Assembly (NCBI GenBank): GCA_937923125.1
Contig: CALALK010000178.1
Span: 1 to 9,763, forward strand
Length of the DNA stretch: 9,763 bases
From: an uncultured Carnobacterium sp.
Lineage (GTDB): Bacteria > Bacillota > Bacilli > Lactobacillales > Aerococcaceae
Reading direction: 5' to 3'
The first letter of the stretch is position 1, and each line of letters opens with the position of its first letter. A model generated the notes under the pieces. It ran no database searches and was not told where the DNA came from. It saw only the letters and a program-made list of their open reading frames with translations. Shown piece by piece: positions 1 through 7,438 of this stretch. The translations under genes were made by a program, and so were the position numbers.

Positions 1-1509
1 ATGTGTGTTTGTAGACATTTGAGCTCCGTCGAATTTTGCACCTTGTTTGTTAGAACCAACAGAAACAAGTGTGTTTCCTGGGAATTCAATGGTTTGGATT
101 AATTTGCGAACATTGTCGACTGGTTTACCCATTTCAACATTGTTTTTGTTCACTACTTTTGTCACATCGAAATGCATTTCGTTGCCGACTAATTGTAATT
201 TCACAGTGATTTCTGCATTGATGAATTCATCATCGTTTCTCACTGTCATTACATATTCTGCAGTAGTGTCATCAATCTTACGGTATTGAACTTCTGGAGT
301 GACTAACACACCGTTGATTGACATTTTATCTAATTTTTGAACTTGACCTGTTAACGTTTTTCCATCTAATTCATATTCTTTAACACGTGGAAACGCCGTG
401 TCGATGATTGCTTTTAATTGTTCTGATTGTAAAGTTTCGTAATGAACATCTTGATCATTACGACGGAAACCATCATCTACAGCTGGTTTTTCTTCTTCTG
501 GTTTAATGTTTTCTTGGTTATCCGCTTTGATCGATACAGAAGATAATTCTCTACCGTAAGTACCTGCTTTAAGGTAAACTTTATTGACATCAGCTAAAGC
601 GTTCTTGACAGCTTCTGGAACGACTTCTGTGCTAAATAAAGATTGTCCATTATTTGTAGCGTTTAATTGACCGTCTTTCTTGTAAACGATAGATAGGTGG
701 TTTTCTTCACCTACATTCGGTGCTTCTACACGAGTCTTGCTATACCATGTGTTTACACCTGGTCCTTTGTATTGCCAGAACCAACCGCCCTTGTCATACC
801 CTACAAAGATATTGTTGTCATTATCTTTATATTTTAGATATACCCCAAAGCGTGTTTCAGCTGGAGGAGTGTTTGCCTTGAACGTTAAGTCAACGCTTAC
901 ATTTCCTTCCGCATCCGCTTGTAATCCAGCTTTTTCAAATAAAGCTTCATTTGCTCCATTGTCGTTAGCTGTTGTTGAAGTTAATTTGTTGTAGCGTACT
1001 CCGCCTTCTTCAACGACTTCAACATTCCCTTTCACACGGCTTACTGAGTCCCACTCTTTTTTCACTTCGGCTGTTGCTTCACGAGTTTCACCAGTCGCTT
1101 CACGTGTTTCGCCTGTTGCTTCCGCGGCTGGTTTTTCCTCAGCTGGTTTAGCTTCAGCAGGTTTAGCCTCCTCTTTTTCGGTTGCTGCTTCAGTAGCTTT
1201 TTCTTCTACTTTATCAGTTGCCTCCGTGTTTGCAGCTTCATTAGAAACTGCTTCTTTTTCTTCTTTTGGCGCTACTTCAGTTGCCGTGGCACCAGATTCT
1301 ACTGCTGGTTTCTCTTCAGCAGTGGCCGCCGCCTCACTTGGCGTGTTTTCTACGGCTGTCGCTACTACCTCTGTTGCAGCAGCTTCAGTTGCAGAAACTG
1401 GTTGAAGTGTGCCAAAAAAGAAAGCCCCGATGATAACTGAACATGTACCAACAGTGAGCTTTCTAATAGAGAAGCGCTGTCTCTTCTCCATATTTTGACG
1501 ATTATACAT
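1..1509 (-). CDS. YSIRK-type secreted endo-alpha-N-acetylgalactosaminidase (GH101), N-terminal part only
   Basis: This is the first 503 codons of a gene that runs off the left edge without a stop. The family (GH101; pneumococcal homologue SP_0368) releases the Gal-beta-1,3-GalNAc disaccharide from Ser/Thr of mucin-type glycoproteins outside the cell. Residues 1-40 are a YSIRK signal peptide: FSIRK at 13-17, GTCS at 21-24, then a hydrophobic stretch and probable cleavage after VSA-40. Residues 41-152 are an Ala/Glu/Thr/Pro/Lys-rich linker with two EATGETR copies (130-143). Residues ~153-335 match the lectin-like region of the pneumococcal enzyme from memory ([30 protein letters not shown]). 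From ~354 the galactose-mutarotase-like domain begins ([33 protein letters not shown]). The catalytic barrel and any LPXTG anchor lie off the window, so activity and anchoring cannot be judged. The ATG has AAGGAGG 6 nt upstream; Met-7 has no such site. The family call is strong; exact domain edges are approximate. Confidence 0.92.
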   Translation of the reverse strand, partial: MYNRQNMEKRQRFSIRKLTVGTCSVIIGAFFFGTLQPVSATEAAATEVVATAVENTPSEAAATAEEKPAVESGATATEVAPKEEKEAVSNEAANTEATDKVEEKATEAATEKEEAKPAEAKPAEEKPAAEATGETREATGETREATAEVKKEWDSVSRVKGNVEVVEEGGVRYNKLTSTTANDNGANEALFEKAGLQADAEGNVSVDLTFKANTPPAETRFGVYLKYKDNDNNIFVGYDKGGWFWQYKGPGVNTWYSKTRVEAPNVGEENHLSIVYKKDGQLNATNNGQSLFSTEVVPEAVKNALADVNKVYLKAGTYGRELSSVSIKADNQENIKPEEEKPAVDDGFRRNDQDVHYETLQSEQLKAIIDTAFPRVKEYELDGKTLTGQVQKLDKMSINGVLVTPEVQYRKIDDTTAEYVMTVRNDDEFINAEITVKLQLVGNEMHFDVTKVVNKNNVEMGKPVDNVRKLIQTIEFPGNTLVSVGSNKQGAKFDGAQMSTNTH

Positions 1510-1515
1510 AATACC

Positions 1516-1522
1516 CCTCCTT
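1516..1522 (-). promoter_or_regulatory. Shine-Dalgarno site of the GH101 gene
   Basis: AAGGAGG on the minus strand lies 6 nt before the ATG at 1509. It fixes the start at this ATG rather than at the in-frame ATG six codons downstream (1491), which has no purine-rich site ahead of it. Confidence 0.9.
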
Positions 1523-1526
1523 AAAT

Positions 1527-1542
1527 TGTAAAAACGTTTACA
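1527..1542 (-). promoter_or_regulatory. cre-like CcpA site at the predicted transcription start
   Basis: The minus strand reads TGTAAACGTTTTTACA. Its first 14 bases match the catabolite-responsive element consensus TGWAANCGNTNWCA at 13 of 14 positions, and the 16-mer is an inverted repeat (TGTAAA/TTTACA) around CGTT. It begins at about the +1 predicted from the extended -10 at 1549-1554, where bound CcpA would block transcription. Carbon-catabolite repression of a secreted glycosidase is biologically sensible, but the site is inferred from sequence only. Confidence 0.6.
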
Positions 1543-1548
1543 TAATTA

Positions 1549-1557
1549 ATTTTAGCA
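1549..1557 (-). promoter_or_regulatory. Extended -10 promoter element of the GH101 gene
   Basis: The minus strand reads TGCTAAAAT, an extended -10 (TGn plus TAAAAT, one mismatch to TATAAT). The start point would be near 1542, giving a leader of about 33 nt. At the usual 16-18 bp spacing there is no recognisable TTGACA: the bases at 1571-1578 are CAAGTGGT. That position is partly covered by the second 21-bp direct repeat. This suggests a weak or activator-dependent promoter. Prediction only. Confidence 0.5.
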
Positions 1558-1573
1558 CTTCCTTTACGATACC

Positions 1574-1615
1574 ACTTGGACTTTTTTGCTCTTTACTAGT
1601 ACTATTTTGCTCTTT
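1574..1615 (-). repeat. Tandem pair of 21-bp direct repeats upstream of the promoter
   Basis: Two adjacent 21-bp units (1595-1615 and 1574-1594 on the minus strand) agree at 18 of 21 positions. Both begin AAAGAGCAAAA and end AGT; the differences are at unit positions 12, 16 and 18. The period is exactly 21 bp, two helical turns, so both copies face the same side of DNA. The proximal copy reaches into the -35 position of the predicted promoter. The arrangement resembles an operator for a dimeric activator such as a response regulator, but I do not recognise the motif. Confidence 0.65.
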
Positions 1616-1629
1616 TTAAAACGCTTTCA
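1616..1629 (-). promoter_or_regulatory. Second cre-like site, distal
   Basis: The minus strand reads TGAAAGCGTTTTAA, matching TGWAANCGNTNWCA at 13 of 14 positions (A instead of C at position 13). It directly abuts the distal 21-bp repeat. With the promoter-proximal cre-like site it could allow cooperative CcpA binding; alternatively it is a chance match in AT-rich DNA. Confidence 0.45.
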
Positions 1630-1633
1630 TAAT

Positions 1634-1645
1634 TTCTTCGAAGAA
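1634..1645. repeat. Perfect 12-bp palindrome
   Basis: TTCTTCGAAGAA is fully self-complementary. It lies between the ATPase terminator and the distal cre-like site and is not followed by a T-run, so it does not look like a terminator. It may be an operator for an unidentified regulator, or a chance palindrome. Confidence 0.4.
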
Positions 1646-1661
1646 TTAGCAGAATTAAATC

Positions 1662-1695
1662 AAAAAGACTCCTAGCAACCTTTGCTAGGAGTCTT
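1662..1695 (-). terminator. Rho-independent terminator of the V-ATPase operon
   Basis: The minus strand forms a perfect 14-bp stem (AAGACTCCTAGCAA with its complement) around a 3-nt loop, followed by a T-run ending at 1662. It starts 7 nt after the ntpD stop codon, so the operon ends here. The + strand side is also T-rich after the stem (CTTCTTTT), so weak bidirectional function is possible, although no + strand gene approaches it from the left. Confidence 0.93.
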
Positions 1696-1702
1696 CTTTT
1701 CG

Positions 1703-2335
1703 TTATTTTTGTCCCATATCTTTCACTTTCATAATACGAGTGATACTTGCTCTCTCGTTTTCTTCAAGTTTCATTTCGATAAAGTAAATCGTTTCTTCTA
1801 ATTGTGGGATCAATCGATATTCAAGGGCGTTTACACGACGTCTTGTTTTCTCGATTTCATCTGCTAGCAATTGACAAGTTTTTTCAATCTCTGTCAATTC
1901 TAGCAATTCATTTAATACATTTGAGATTTGTTCTACAGAATCATCAATCTCACTGTTCGAGTTTAAGTAACCATATTTAAAGTCACTTTCCTCCGTTTCA
2001 TCTTTCACAGTGAAATGCATTTCTGGAACGTAAACACTCATAATGTTCTTTTCTTGAAGATCCAAGGATACGCTTTGTGGTGGAATCGCCACAAGTTCTT
2101 CGATAAACGCTTCTTCCAACGTTGCTTTTGCAAGAACGAAGCTCTTCATTCCTTCCACAAGACGACCTTCGACCGCCTCACGTAACGCATTGTTTTTTCG
2201 AATTAGTTCGATGAACTGACGCATTAACTCATCTTGTTTATCTTTTAGGAGCTTATGCCCACGTTTTGAGACAACGAGACGATGTTTTAATTTCGTCAAT
2301 TCCATACGAGTTGGTTTGACGTTCAATCGTGCCAA
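1703..2335 (-). CDS. ntpD: V-type ATPase subunit D (central stalk)
   Basis: Subunit D is the long antiparallel coiled-coil axle that turns inside the A3B3 head and, with subunit F, passes torque to the membrane ring. The product is mostly charged helix. It carries the family motifs [11 protein letters not shown] at the N-terminus, [23 protein letters not shown], and [23 protein letters not shown] near the C-terminus. I take TTG at 2335 as the start. It lies 8 nt after AAAGGGGAG, gives [10 protein letters not shown] as in relatives, and yields 210 aa, the length of E. hirae NtpD. A GTG at 2344 would overlap the ntpB stop by 4 nt (GTGA) but has that purine run directly abutting it, with no spacer. 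This is the last gene of the operon; no ntpH or ntpJ homologue follows. Confidence 0.96.
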   Translation of the reverse strand: MARLNVKPTRMELTKLKHRLVVSKRGHKLLKDKQDELMRQFIELIRKNNALREAVEGRLVEGMKSFVLAKATLEEAFIEELVAIPPQSVSLDLQEKNIMSVYVPEMHFTVKDETEESDFKYGYLNSNSEIDDSVEQISNVLNELLELTEIEKTCQLLADEIEKTRRRVNALEYRLIPQLEETIYFIEMKLEENERASITRIMKVKDMGQK

Positions 2336-2340
2336 AGGAA

Positions 2341-3717
2341 TCACTCCCCTTTCGGAAGAAATTCATCTAATAACTCGTCCTTGATACGTTTTAATTCCGT
2401 ACGCGGTAAGATGGATAGTAATTCCCATCCTAAATCAAGTGTTTCTTGAATCGAACGGTTCTTGTAGAAGCCTTGTCCAACATATTCACGTTCGAAACGT
2501 TCAGTGAATTCTACATATTTCTTATCTGTTTTCGATAATGCAGATTCCCCTAATACAACGGCAAGTTCTTTCGCCTGTTTACCAGTTGCATAAGCCGCGA
2601 ATAATTGGTTCATCGTTGGCGCGTGGTCCTTACGAGTCTTTCCTTCACCTGAACCTTTATCTTTTAGACGAGATAATGAAGGCAATACGTTAATTGGAGG
2701 TTGAATCCCTTGTTTATCAAGAGCACGGTCCAAAATAATTTGTCCTTCTGTAATATATCCTGTTAAGTCAGGGATTGGGTGAGTAATATCATCTTCAGGC
2801 ATTGAAAGGATTGGAATTTGCGTTACAGATCCCGGTTTCCCAACGATACGTCCTGCACGTTCGTAGATTGTAGAAAGGTTTGTATATAAGTAACCTGGAT
2901 ATCCACGACGTCCTGGAACTTCACGACGAGCCGCTGAAATTTCACGAAGCGCTTCACAGTAGTTTGTCATGTCTGTCATGATAACAAGTACGTGCATTCC
3001 TTTTTCAAACGCTAAGTACTCAGCTGTTGTTAATGCGATTTTTGGAGTCGCAATACGTTCAATCGCTGGGTCGCTGGCTAAGTTTAGGAACATCACTGAA
3101 CGGTCAATCGCCCCTGTCTTACGGAAGTCTTCCATGAAGTATTCCGCTTCGTCGAAGGTAATCCCCATTGCAGCAAATACTACCGCGAATTTTTCGTCGC
3201 TATTTAATACAGTCGCTTGACGTGCGATTTGGGCTGCTAACTCTTTGTGAGGAAGCCCTGAACCAGAGAATACTGGTAATTTTTGTCCACGAACAAGTGT
3301 GTTCAAGTGGTCAATAGCAGAAATCCCTGTTTGGATAAATTCATCCGGATAGTCACGAGAAACTGGGTTAATCGCTTGTCCGTTTACGTCTAAAGTCGCT
3401 TCTGGAAGGATTTCTGGACCGTTATCCATCACGTTCCCCATCCCATCGAAAATACGACCAATCATGTCTTCAGATACGTTTAATGATAATGGTTTACCAC
3501 GGAAACGTACTTTTGTATCACGAATGTTAATACCGCTTGGTCCTTCAAAAATCTGAACCATCGCTTTATCTTCGTTTACTTCCAGTACTTGTCCATGACG
3601 TAATTCACCATTTTGTAATTGGATTTCAACCAACTCATCATATTTAACGCCTTCGACTTGTTCAACCATCATTAAAGGGCCAACAACTTCACTAATCGTA
3701 CGATACTCTTTAAGCAT
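2341..3717 (-). CDS. ntpB: V-type ATPase subunit B (non-catalytic nucleotide-binding subunit)
   Basis: Three B subunits alternate with three A subunits in the cytoplasmic head. B lacks its own catalytic site but lends an arginine to the A/B interface. The product is 458 aa, as in E. hirae. It has the N-terminal beta-barrel region (VVGPLMMVE, 11-19) and a degenerate P-loop ([10 protein letters not shown], 151-160) with no Walker lysine pattern. Further motifs are [15 protein letters not shown] (247-261), [11 protein letters not shown] (269-279) and [17 protein letters not shown], in which Arg-350 matches the E. hirae arginine finger. The ATG overlaps the ntpA stop by 8 nt (ATGCTTAA), so translation is probably coupled. 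Its Shine-Dalgarno GGAGGG lies inside the ntpA codons for the GGM of the C-terminal GGMTHA. Confidence 0.98.
   Translation of the reverse strand: MLKEYRTISEVVGPLMMVEQVEGVKYDELVEIQLQNGELRHGQVLEVNEDKAMVQIFEGPSGINIRDTKVRFRGKPLSLNVSEDMIGRIFDGMGNVMDNGPEILPEATLDVNGQAINPVSRDYPDEFIQTGISAIDHLNTLVRGQKLPVFSGSGLPHKELAAQIARQATVLNSDEKFAVVFAAMGITFDEAEYFMEDFRKTGAIDRSVMFLNLASDPAIERIATPKIALTTAEYLAFEKGMHVLVIMTDMTNYCEALREISAARREVPGRRGYPGYLYTNLSTIYERAGRIVGKPGSVTQIPILSMPEDDITHPIPDLTGYITEGQIILDRALDKQGIQPPINVLPSLSRLKDKGSGEGKTRKDHAPTMNQLFAAYATGKQAKELAVVLGESALSKTDKKYVEFTERFEREYVGQGFYKNRSIQETLDLGWELLSILPRTELKRIKDELLDEFLPKGE
2344..2352 (-). promoter_or_regulatory. Shine-Dalgarno site that sets the ntpD start
   Basis: AAAGGGGAG on the minus strand overlaps the last coding bases before the ntpB stop. 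It is correctly spaced (8 nt) for TTG at 2335 and abuts the GTG at 2344, which argues for the shorter protein. Confidence 0.7.
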
Positions 3718-5491
3718 GTGTCATCCCTCCATGTTGAATTGTTTTTTCGATATCTGTTTTAATTTGCTCTCTGATTTCATCGAAACGAGCAATTTCAGAT
3801 TCTGGAATATATTTTGAACGTGCGATACGGTCACGCACATCTTCTGTTCCGTCGATGATTTCAGCATAGTATGAACCAAGTTTCATCGCACGACGCGCTT
3901 CTTTTTCAAATGTCAAGATGAGTTCTAACATGCGATATTGTTTCTCACGAGATGAGAATGTATCGACATCGTCAAACGCATTTTGTTGTAAGAAGTCTTC
4001 ACGAAGCATTTTAGCAGTCATCATAGTTAGGCGGTCACGTTCAGATAATGATTCAAGACCAACTAAACGAACGATTTCTTCTAAGCTTGCTTCTTCTTGT
4101 AATGTGTTCATTGCATGTTGAACGAATTCAGACCAGTTTGCATGAACGTTTTCGTCCATGTATTTACCAACTTCTGGATCATACAATGAGTAAGACGTTA
4201 ACCAGTTCATAGATGGGAAGTGACGTTTTTGCGCCAATGTTGCATCTAATCCCCAGAATACTTTCGCTACACGTAATGTATTTTGTGTAACAGGTTCTGA
4301 TGTATCTCCCCCTGGAGGTGATACGGCACCGATTGCTGTAATTGTACCTTCACGGCCATCGCTTCCTAATGTTTCAACACGTCCTGCACGTTCGTAGTAT
4401 TCTGCGATACGGCTTCCTAAGTAAGCTGGGTACCCTTCGTCCCCTGGCATTTCTTCTAGACGTCCAGACATTTCACGAAGCGCTTCTGCCCAACGTGATG
4501 TTGAGTCTGCCATGATAGCTACGTTATATCCCATATCACGGAAGTATTCCGCAATGGTAATTCCTGTATAAATAGACGCTTCACGAGCCGCTACCGGCAT
4601 GTTAGAAGTGTTTGCGATTAAGATCGTACGTTCCATGATGGATTCGCCAGTTGTTGGGTCAATCAATTCAGGGAATTCGTTCAATACGTCTGTCATTTCG
4701 TTTCCACGTTCCCCACAACCTACGTATACTACGATATCCACGTCTGCCCATTTCGCGATTTGGTGTTGCACCACTGTTTTACCAGCTCCGAATGGTCCTG
4801 GTACAGCTGCTGCTCCCCCTTTTGTTACTGGGAAGAAAGTATCGATAACACGTTGTCCTGTTAACATTGGAACTTCAGTGTTTTTCTTTACTTTATATGG
4901 ACGACCACGACGTACTGGCCAACGTTGAATTAAGTTGAAATCACGTACGCCTGATTCTGTTTCGATTTGGTACACTGTATCTTCAATTTTGAAGTTTCCA
5001 GCTTCCACTTTTACTAATTTACCTTTAACACCGTAAGGCACCATGATTTTATGTTGTACAACTTTTGTTTCTTGTACATAACCAATAATGTCTCCGGCTT
5101 CGACTTCTTGACCAACTGTTGCAGTAGGAATGAATTCCCACTCTTTTTCACGGTCAAGTGCATCCACGTTTGTTCCGCGGACTAAGAAGTCACTTTGTGA
5201 TACTTCTTTAAATTTATTGAGGGGACGTTGAATCCCATCAAACATTTGAGATACAATCCCTGGCGCCAATTCAACAGATAATGCTTCCCCTGTTGTTTCG
5301 ACGGGTTCTCCTGGTCCAATTCCTGAAGTTTCTTCATATACTTGAATGGATGCAATATCTTTACGCATTTCGATGATTTCACCGATAAGGCCTAGATGAC
5401 CTACACGACAAATATCTTGAATATTCGCATCTTCCATTCCTTCAGCAGTCACAAGAGGACCTGATACTTTTACGATTCTTCCGATCTTCAC
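3710..5491 (-). CDS. ntpA: V-type ATPase catalytic subunit A
   Basis: Subunit A hydrolyses ATP in the A3B3 head and drives rotation. Counting from GTG at 5491, the protein is 593 aa, the length of E. hirae NtpA. It begins [19 protein letters not shown]. It then has the A-type insertion of ~90 residues (about 115-200, [19 protein letters not shown] to WPVRRGRP), the Walker A GPFGAGKT (232-239, Lys-238), the catalytic Glu-261 in GCGERGNE, and [15 protein letters not shown] (296-310). Walker B-like [31 protein letters not shown] spans 325-355 and is cited here by its key residues Asp-329 and Arg-333. The start is GTG, 7 nt after AAGGGAGG. The reading frame stays open upstream into ntpG, but those 31 extra residues are absent from the family and would overlap ntpG by 59 nt. 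The gap after ntpG is 34 nt. Confidence 0.98.
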   Translation of the reverse strand: MKIGRIVKVSGPLVTAEGMEDANIQDICRVGHLGLIGEIIEMRKDIASIQVYEETSGIGPGEPVETTGEALSVELAPGIVSQMFDGIQRPLNKFKEVSQSDFLVRGTNVDALDREKEWEFIPTATVGQEVEAGDIIGYVQETKVVQHKIMVPYGVKGKLVKVEAGNFKIEDTVYQIETESGVRDFNLIQRWPVRRGRPYKVKKNTEVPMLTGQRVIDTFFPVTKGGAAAVPGPFGAGKTVVQHQIAKWADVDIVVYVGCGERGNEMTDVLNEFPELIDPTTGESIMERTILIANTSNMPVAAREASIYTGITIAEYFRDMGYNVAIMADSTSRWAEALREMSGRLEEMPGDEGYPAYLGSRIAEYYERAGRVETLGSDGREGTITAIGAVSPPGGDTSEPVTQNTLRVAKVFWGLDATLAQKRHFPSMNWLTSYSLYDPEVGKYMDENVHANWSEFVQHAMNTLQEEASLEEIVRLVGLESLSERDRLTMMTAKMLREDFLQQNAFDDVDTFSSREKQYRMLELILTFEKEARRAMKLGSYYAEIIDGTEDVRDRIARSKYIPESEIARFDEIREQIKTDIEKTIQHGGMTHA

Positions 5492-5498
5492 TGAGGTA

Positions 5499-5506
5499 CC
5501 TCCCTT
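5499..5506 (-). promoter_or_regulatory. Shine-Dalgarno site that sets the ntpA start
   Basis: AAGGGAGG on the minus strand stands 7 nt before GTG at 5491. Its 3' half sits in a 10-bp palindrome (GAGGTACCTC, 5493-5502) that could form only a 3-bp stem with a 4-base loop, too weak to claim as a control element. The site settles the start against longer in-frame choices. Confidence 0.85.
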
Positions 5507-5525
5507 AGTTTCGTGTATTGGTTGG

Positions 5526-5837
5526 TTATAAGATGTTTTGTCCAACCGCTTTTTCAACATTTTCTTGAATTCTTGATTTTCCAATTCCTAAAGACCCTTT
5601 ATGGTTCGGAATGAGAATGATGGCTGGTGAAATTTCCGCATCATAACGACGAATCGTTTCCGGAATCTGACTAGCGATTGCTTCCGTTACATAAATGATG
5701 CCGACTTCATCTTCAGCTAGTTCATCAATCATCCTACGTGCCGTTTGCGCTTCGTGGCAAGGATACACGTTAAATCCTAAAATTTTAAAAGGAAGGATGG
5801 AATCTTTGTCGCCAACTACGGCAATTTTATGAGACAT
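5526..5837 (-). CDS. ntpG: V-type ATPase subunit F (NtpG in E. hirae naming), central stalk
   Basis: This small central-stalk protein binds subunit D and helps regulate and couple rotation. At 103 aa it is the family length. It has the Rossmann-like start [22 protein letters not shown], the middle EVGIIYVTE, and the conserved tail [15 protein letters not shown] and [10 protein letters not shown], nearly identical to the E. hirae NtpG tail. Its ATG overlaps the end of ntpC by 11 nt, and only AAAGGA lies at a rather long distance upstream, so translational coupling to ntpC is likely. Many annotations call this gene ntpF or atpF; the E. hirae name NtpF belongs to a different, peripheral-stalk protein. 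Confidence 0.95.
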   Translation of the reverse strand: MSHKIAVVGDKDSILPFKILGFNVYPCHEAQTARRMIDELAEDEVGIIYVTEAIASQIPETIRRYDAEISPAIILIPNHKGSLGIGKSRIQENVEKAVGQNIL

Positions 5838-6828
5838 AAACTGGTCGCATCCTTTCTCTTAATTGTTCTTCTGTAAACTCATTGTCCACACCGACTAGTA
5901 ATAGACGGAGGTTTTTCACTTCCATCTCAAGCGCATGAATATACGCAAGACTTGGCAGTGGTCCAAATGGTTCAAAAGTCGCTTCTTCTAGAATTTGATG
6001 AATCAATTCTTCTTTTAATAATTCCAATGCAAAGACTGGATGTTCTTCCTGTTCTAAAATCGCAACAAACTTGTCATAGTATGGAACATGACGATAAAGG
6101 TCAACAAGAGCCTCTGTGCCCTTTTCAAGCACTTCGTCGATTAATAACGTCTTATCTACAGTACCTTCGCTAGACAATACCCCAATTAAGAATGAGCGGG
6201 ATTGTTTTTGCTTTGTGGCACGAATTAAAGTCGTGATATTTTCCATATCAATCATAATGTTCACGATTTGATGGATGACCTCTTGATTCATCGTACGGTC
6301 GATGAGTCGAAGATGTTTGAAATAGTAGCGATCCATAAATACATCGGCTGCTTCGAGGCGACCAAAGTTTTCAAAATCGGCATACGCTTCACGAACCCCT
6401 TCAATCATGATGTCTGGTACATCGAGTGAATCTTGAGTTTCGACTAATTGATTTAATGTATCGAAGGAATAACGTCCTAACGGTACACATAAATGTTTTA
6501 AGTCTTTTCCTGAGAACTTTGATTTCAGAAGAACTTTTAAATTATGGTAAGTGTAACGAATCGAGAATACATCAAGCAGTGATGCATCCGGAATGAGTTC
6601 TAACACCTCATCATAGTTGCGCTTCAAATGGGCATCTAGGACTGGGTCGAACTGTCTTGATTCAAGAACTTCTTGTACATCTACCTCATAACTTGTCTTT
6701 TGCAAGGCTTCTAATGCTTGTTGTAAGGATTTAGATACGAGAATCCCATTCAATTGTTCCTTGGACAGTAATTGCTGTTCAAGAATACGAACGGTCGTAT
6801 TCACTCCTGAATAGGCTAAATCATTCAT
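5827..6828 (-). CDS. ntpC: V-type ATPase subunit C (homologue of eukaryotic subunit d)
   Basis: Subunit C is the funnel-shaped cap that sits on the rotor ring and receives the D-F central stalk. The 333-aa soluble, helix-rich product fits the ~330 aa family. Family-typical stretches are YSGVNTTVRILEQQLL near the N-terminus, FSIRYTYHNLKVLLKSKF, NIMIDMENITTLIRATKQ, and the C-terminal EMEVKNLRLLLVGVDNEF followed by [11 protein letters not shown]. The start ATG at 6828 lies 6 nt after GGAGG, and the ntpE stop codon TAA is embedded in that Shine-Dalgarno (TAAGGAGGG). An ATG five bases upstream (6833) is in another frame and meets a stop after two codons. Confidence 0.95.
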   Translation of the reverse strand: MNDLAYSGVNTTVRILEQQLLSKEQLNGILVSKSLQQALEALQKTSYEVDVQEVLESRQFDPVLDAHLKRNYDEVLELIPDASLLDVFSIRYTYHNLKVLLKSKFSGKDLKHLCVPLGRYSFDTLNQLVETQDSLDVPDIMIEGVREAYADFENFGRLEAADVFMDRYYFKHLRLIDRTMNQEVIHQIVNIMIDMENITTLIRATKQKQSRSFLIGVLSSEGTVDKTLLIDEVLEKGTEALVDLYRHVPYYDKFVAILEQEEHPVFALELLKEELIHQILEEATFEPFGPLPSLAYIHALEMEVKNLRLLLVGVDNEFTEEQLRERMRPVYVS

Positions 6829-6839
6829 TCCATCCCTCC

Positions 6840-7424
6840 TTACCCAATGAATGCTTTTCTAGCTAAGATAGGTGAATATTCTTCTTTTAAATCTTCAATT
6901 AATGCTTCGAATAAATAGTTATATTCGATTCCTTCTTGTTTCAACACAAATCCTGCTTTCTTTGGAAGAGTCGCTTCGTCGATGTGAACGAAGGTAAATT
7001 GCGAAGTTAATGCATGTTTATCTTCATCGCTTAAACGAGAAACAGTTTGTTCTCCAAAAGTAAGAGTTGTTTGTTGTTGTTTTGGTAATTTGCGAATAGC
7101 TGACTCGATAAAGAGACGTAATGTTTCCCCACTCCAGGTTGACATTACTTGTAGAACGTCCTCAAATACACTCTCAAGAAGTTCACGTTTGACGCGCAAG
7201 ACTTCTTTTTTACTTGCGTTCAAAATAGTCTGTTGCTCTTTTTCGTATTGTGATTTTGCTTCTTGTTTTAATGCCGTTTTCTTCGCCATTTCTTGTTGCG
7301 AATATTGTGCATTCATTTGATTGATGCGTTCTTCTTGTTCTTTAGTAGCAACCTCAATTCGCTGCTTTGATTCTTTTTCTAAATCCGCTAGAATAAGTTG
7401 TTTTAGTTGCTCTAAATCTTTCAA
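6840..7424 (-). CDS. ntpE: V-type ATPase subunit E (peripheral stalk)
   Basis: Subunit E pairs with the small NtpF/H-type helix protein to make the peripheral stalk that holds the head still against the rotor. The 194-aa product has a long charged N-terminal coiled coil (about residues 1-85, rich in Lys, Glu and Gln) and a small globular C-terminal half ending in EYSPILARKAFIG. Sequence conservation in this family is low, so the call rests on architecture, length and operon position between K and C. The start is TTG at 7424 with AGGAGGGG upstream (7 nt from AGGAGG). It lies 14 nt after ntpK. The partner stalk gene is not in the window and is expected beyond the right edge. Confidence 0.93.
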   Translation of the reverse strand: MKDLEQLKQLILADLEKESKQRIEVATKEQEERINQMNAQYSQQEMAKKTALKQEAKSQYEKEQQTILNASKKEVLRVKRELLESVFEDVLQVMSTWSGETLRLFIESAIRKLPKQQQTTLTFGEQTVSRLSDEDKHALTSQFTFVHIDEATLPKKAGFVLKQEGIEYNYLFEALIEDLKEEYSPILARKAFIG

Positions 7425-7429
7425 GAATA

Positions 7430-7437
7430 CCCCTCCT
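7430..7437 (-). promoter_or_regulatory. Shine-Dalgarno site that sets the ntpE TTG start
   Basis: AGGAGGGG on the minus strand lies between the ntpK stop and TTG at 7424, with 7 nt between AGGAGG and the start codon. No ATG or GTG in frame occupies that place, so the TTG start is well supported. Confidence 0.8.
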
Positions 7438-7438
7438 C

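Noticed and set aside
737..994. Open frames on the + strand opposite the GH101 gene (also 47-289)
   Set aside because: They lie wholly inside a well-matched conserved coding region on the other strand and show no independent coding signal.
1525..1530. TACAAT on the minus strand as a -10 box for the GH101 gene
   Set aside because: Transcription would begin inside the Shine-Dalgarno sequence; the extended -10 at 1549-1557 is better placed.
5493..5502. Palindrome GAGGTACCTC at the ntpA ribosome site as a possible attenuating hairpin
   Set aside because: It can form only a 3-bp stem with a 4-base loop, too weak to mask the site.
5492..5584. A longer ntpA reading frame starting at TTG 5584 (31 extra residues)
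   Set aside because: It overlaps ntpG, has no matching N-terminal extension in the family, and the strong AAGGGAGG at 5499-5506 points to GTG 5491.
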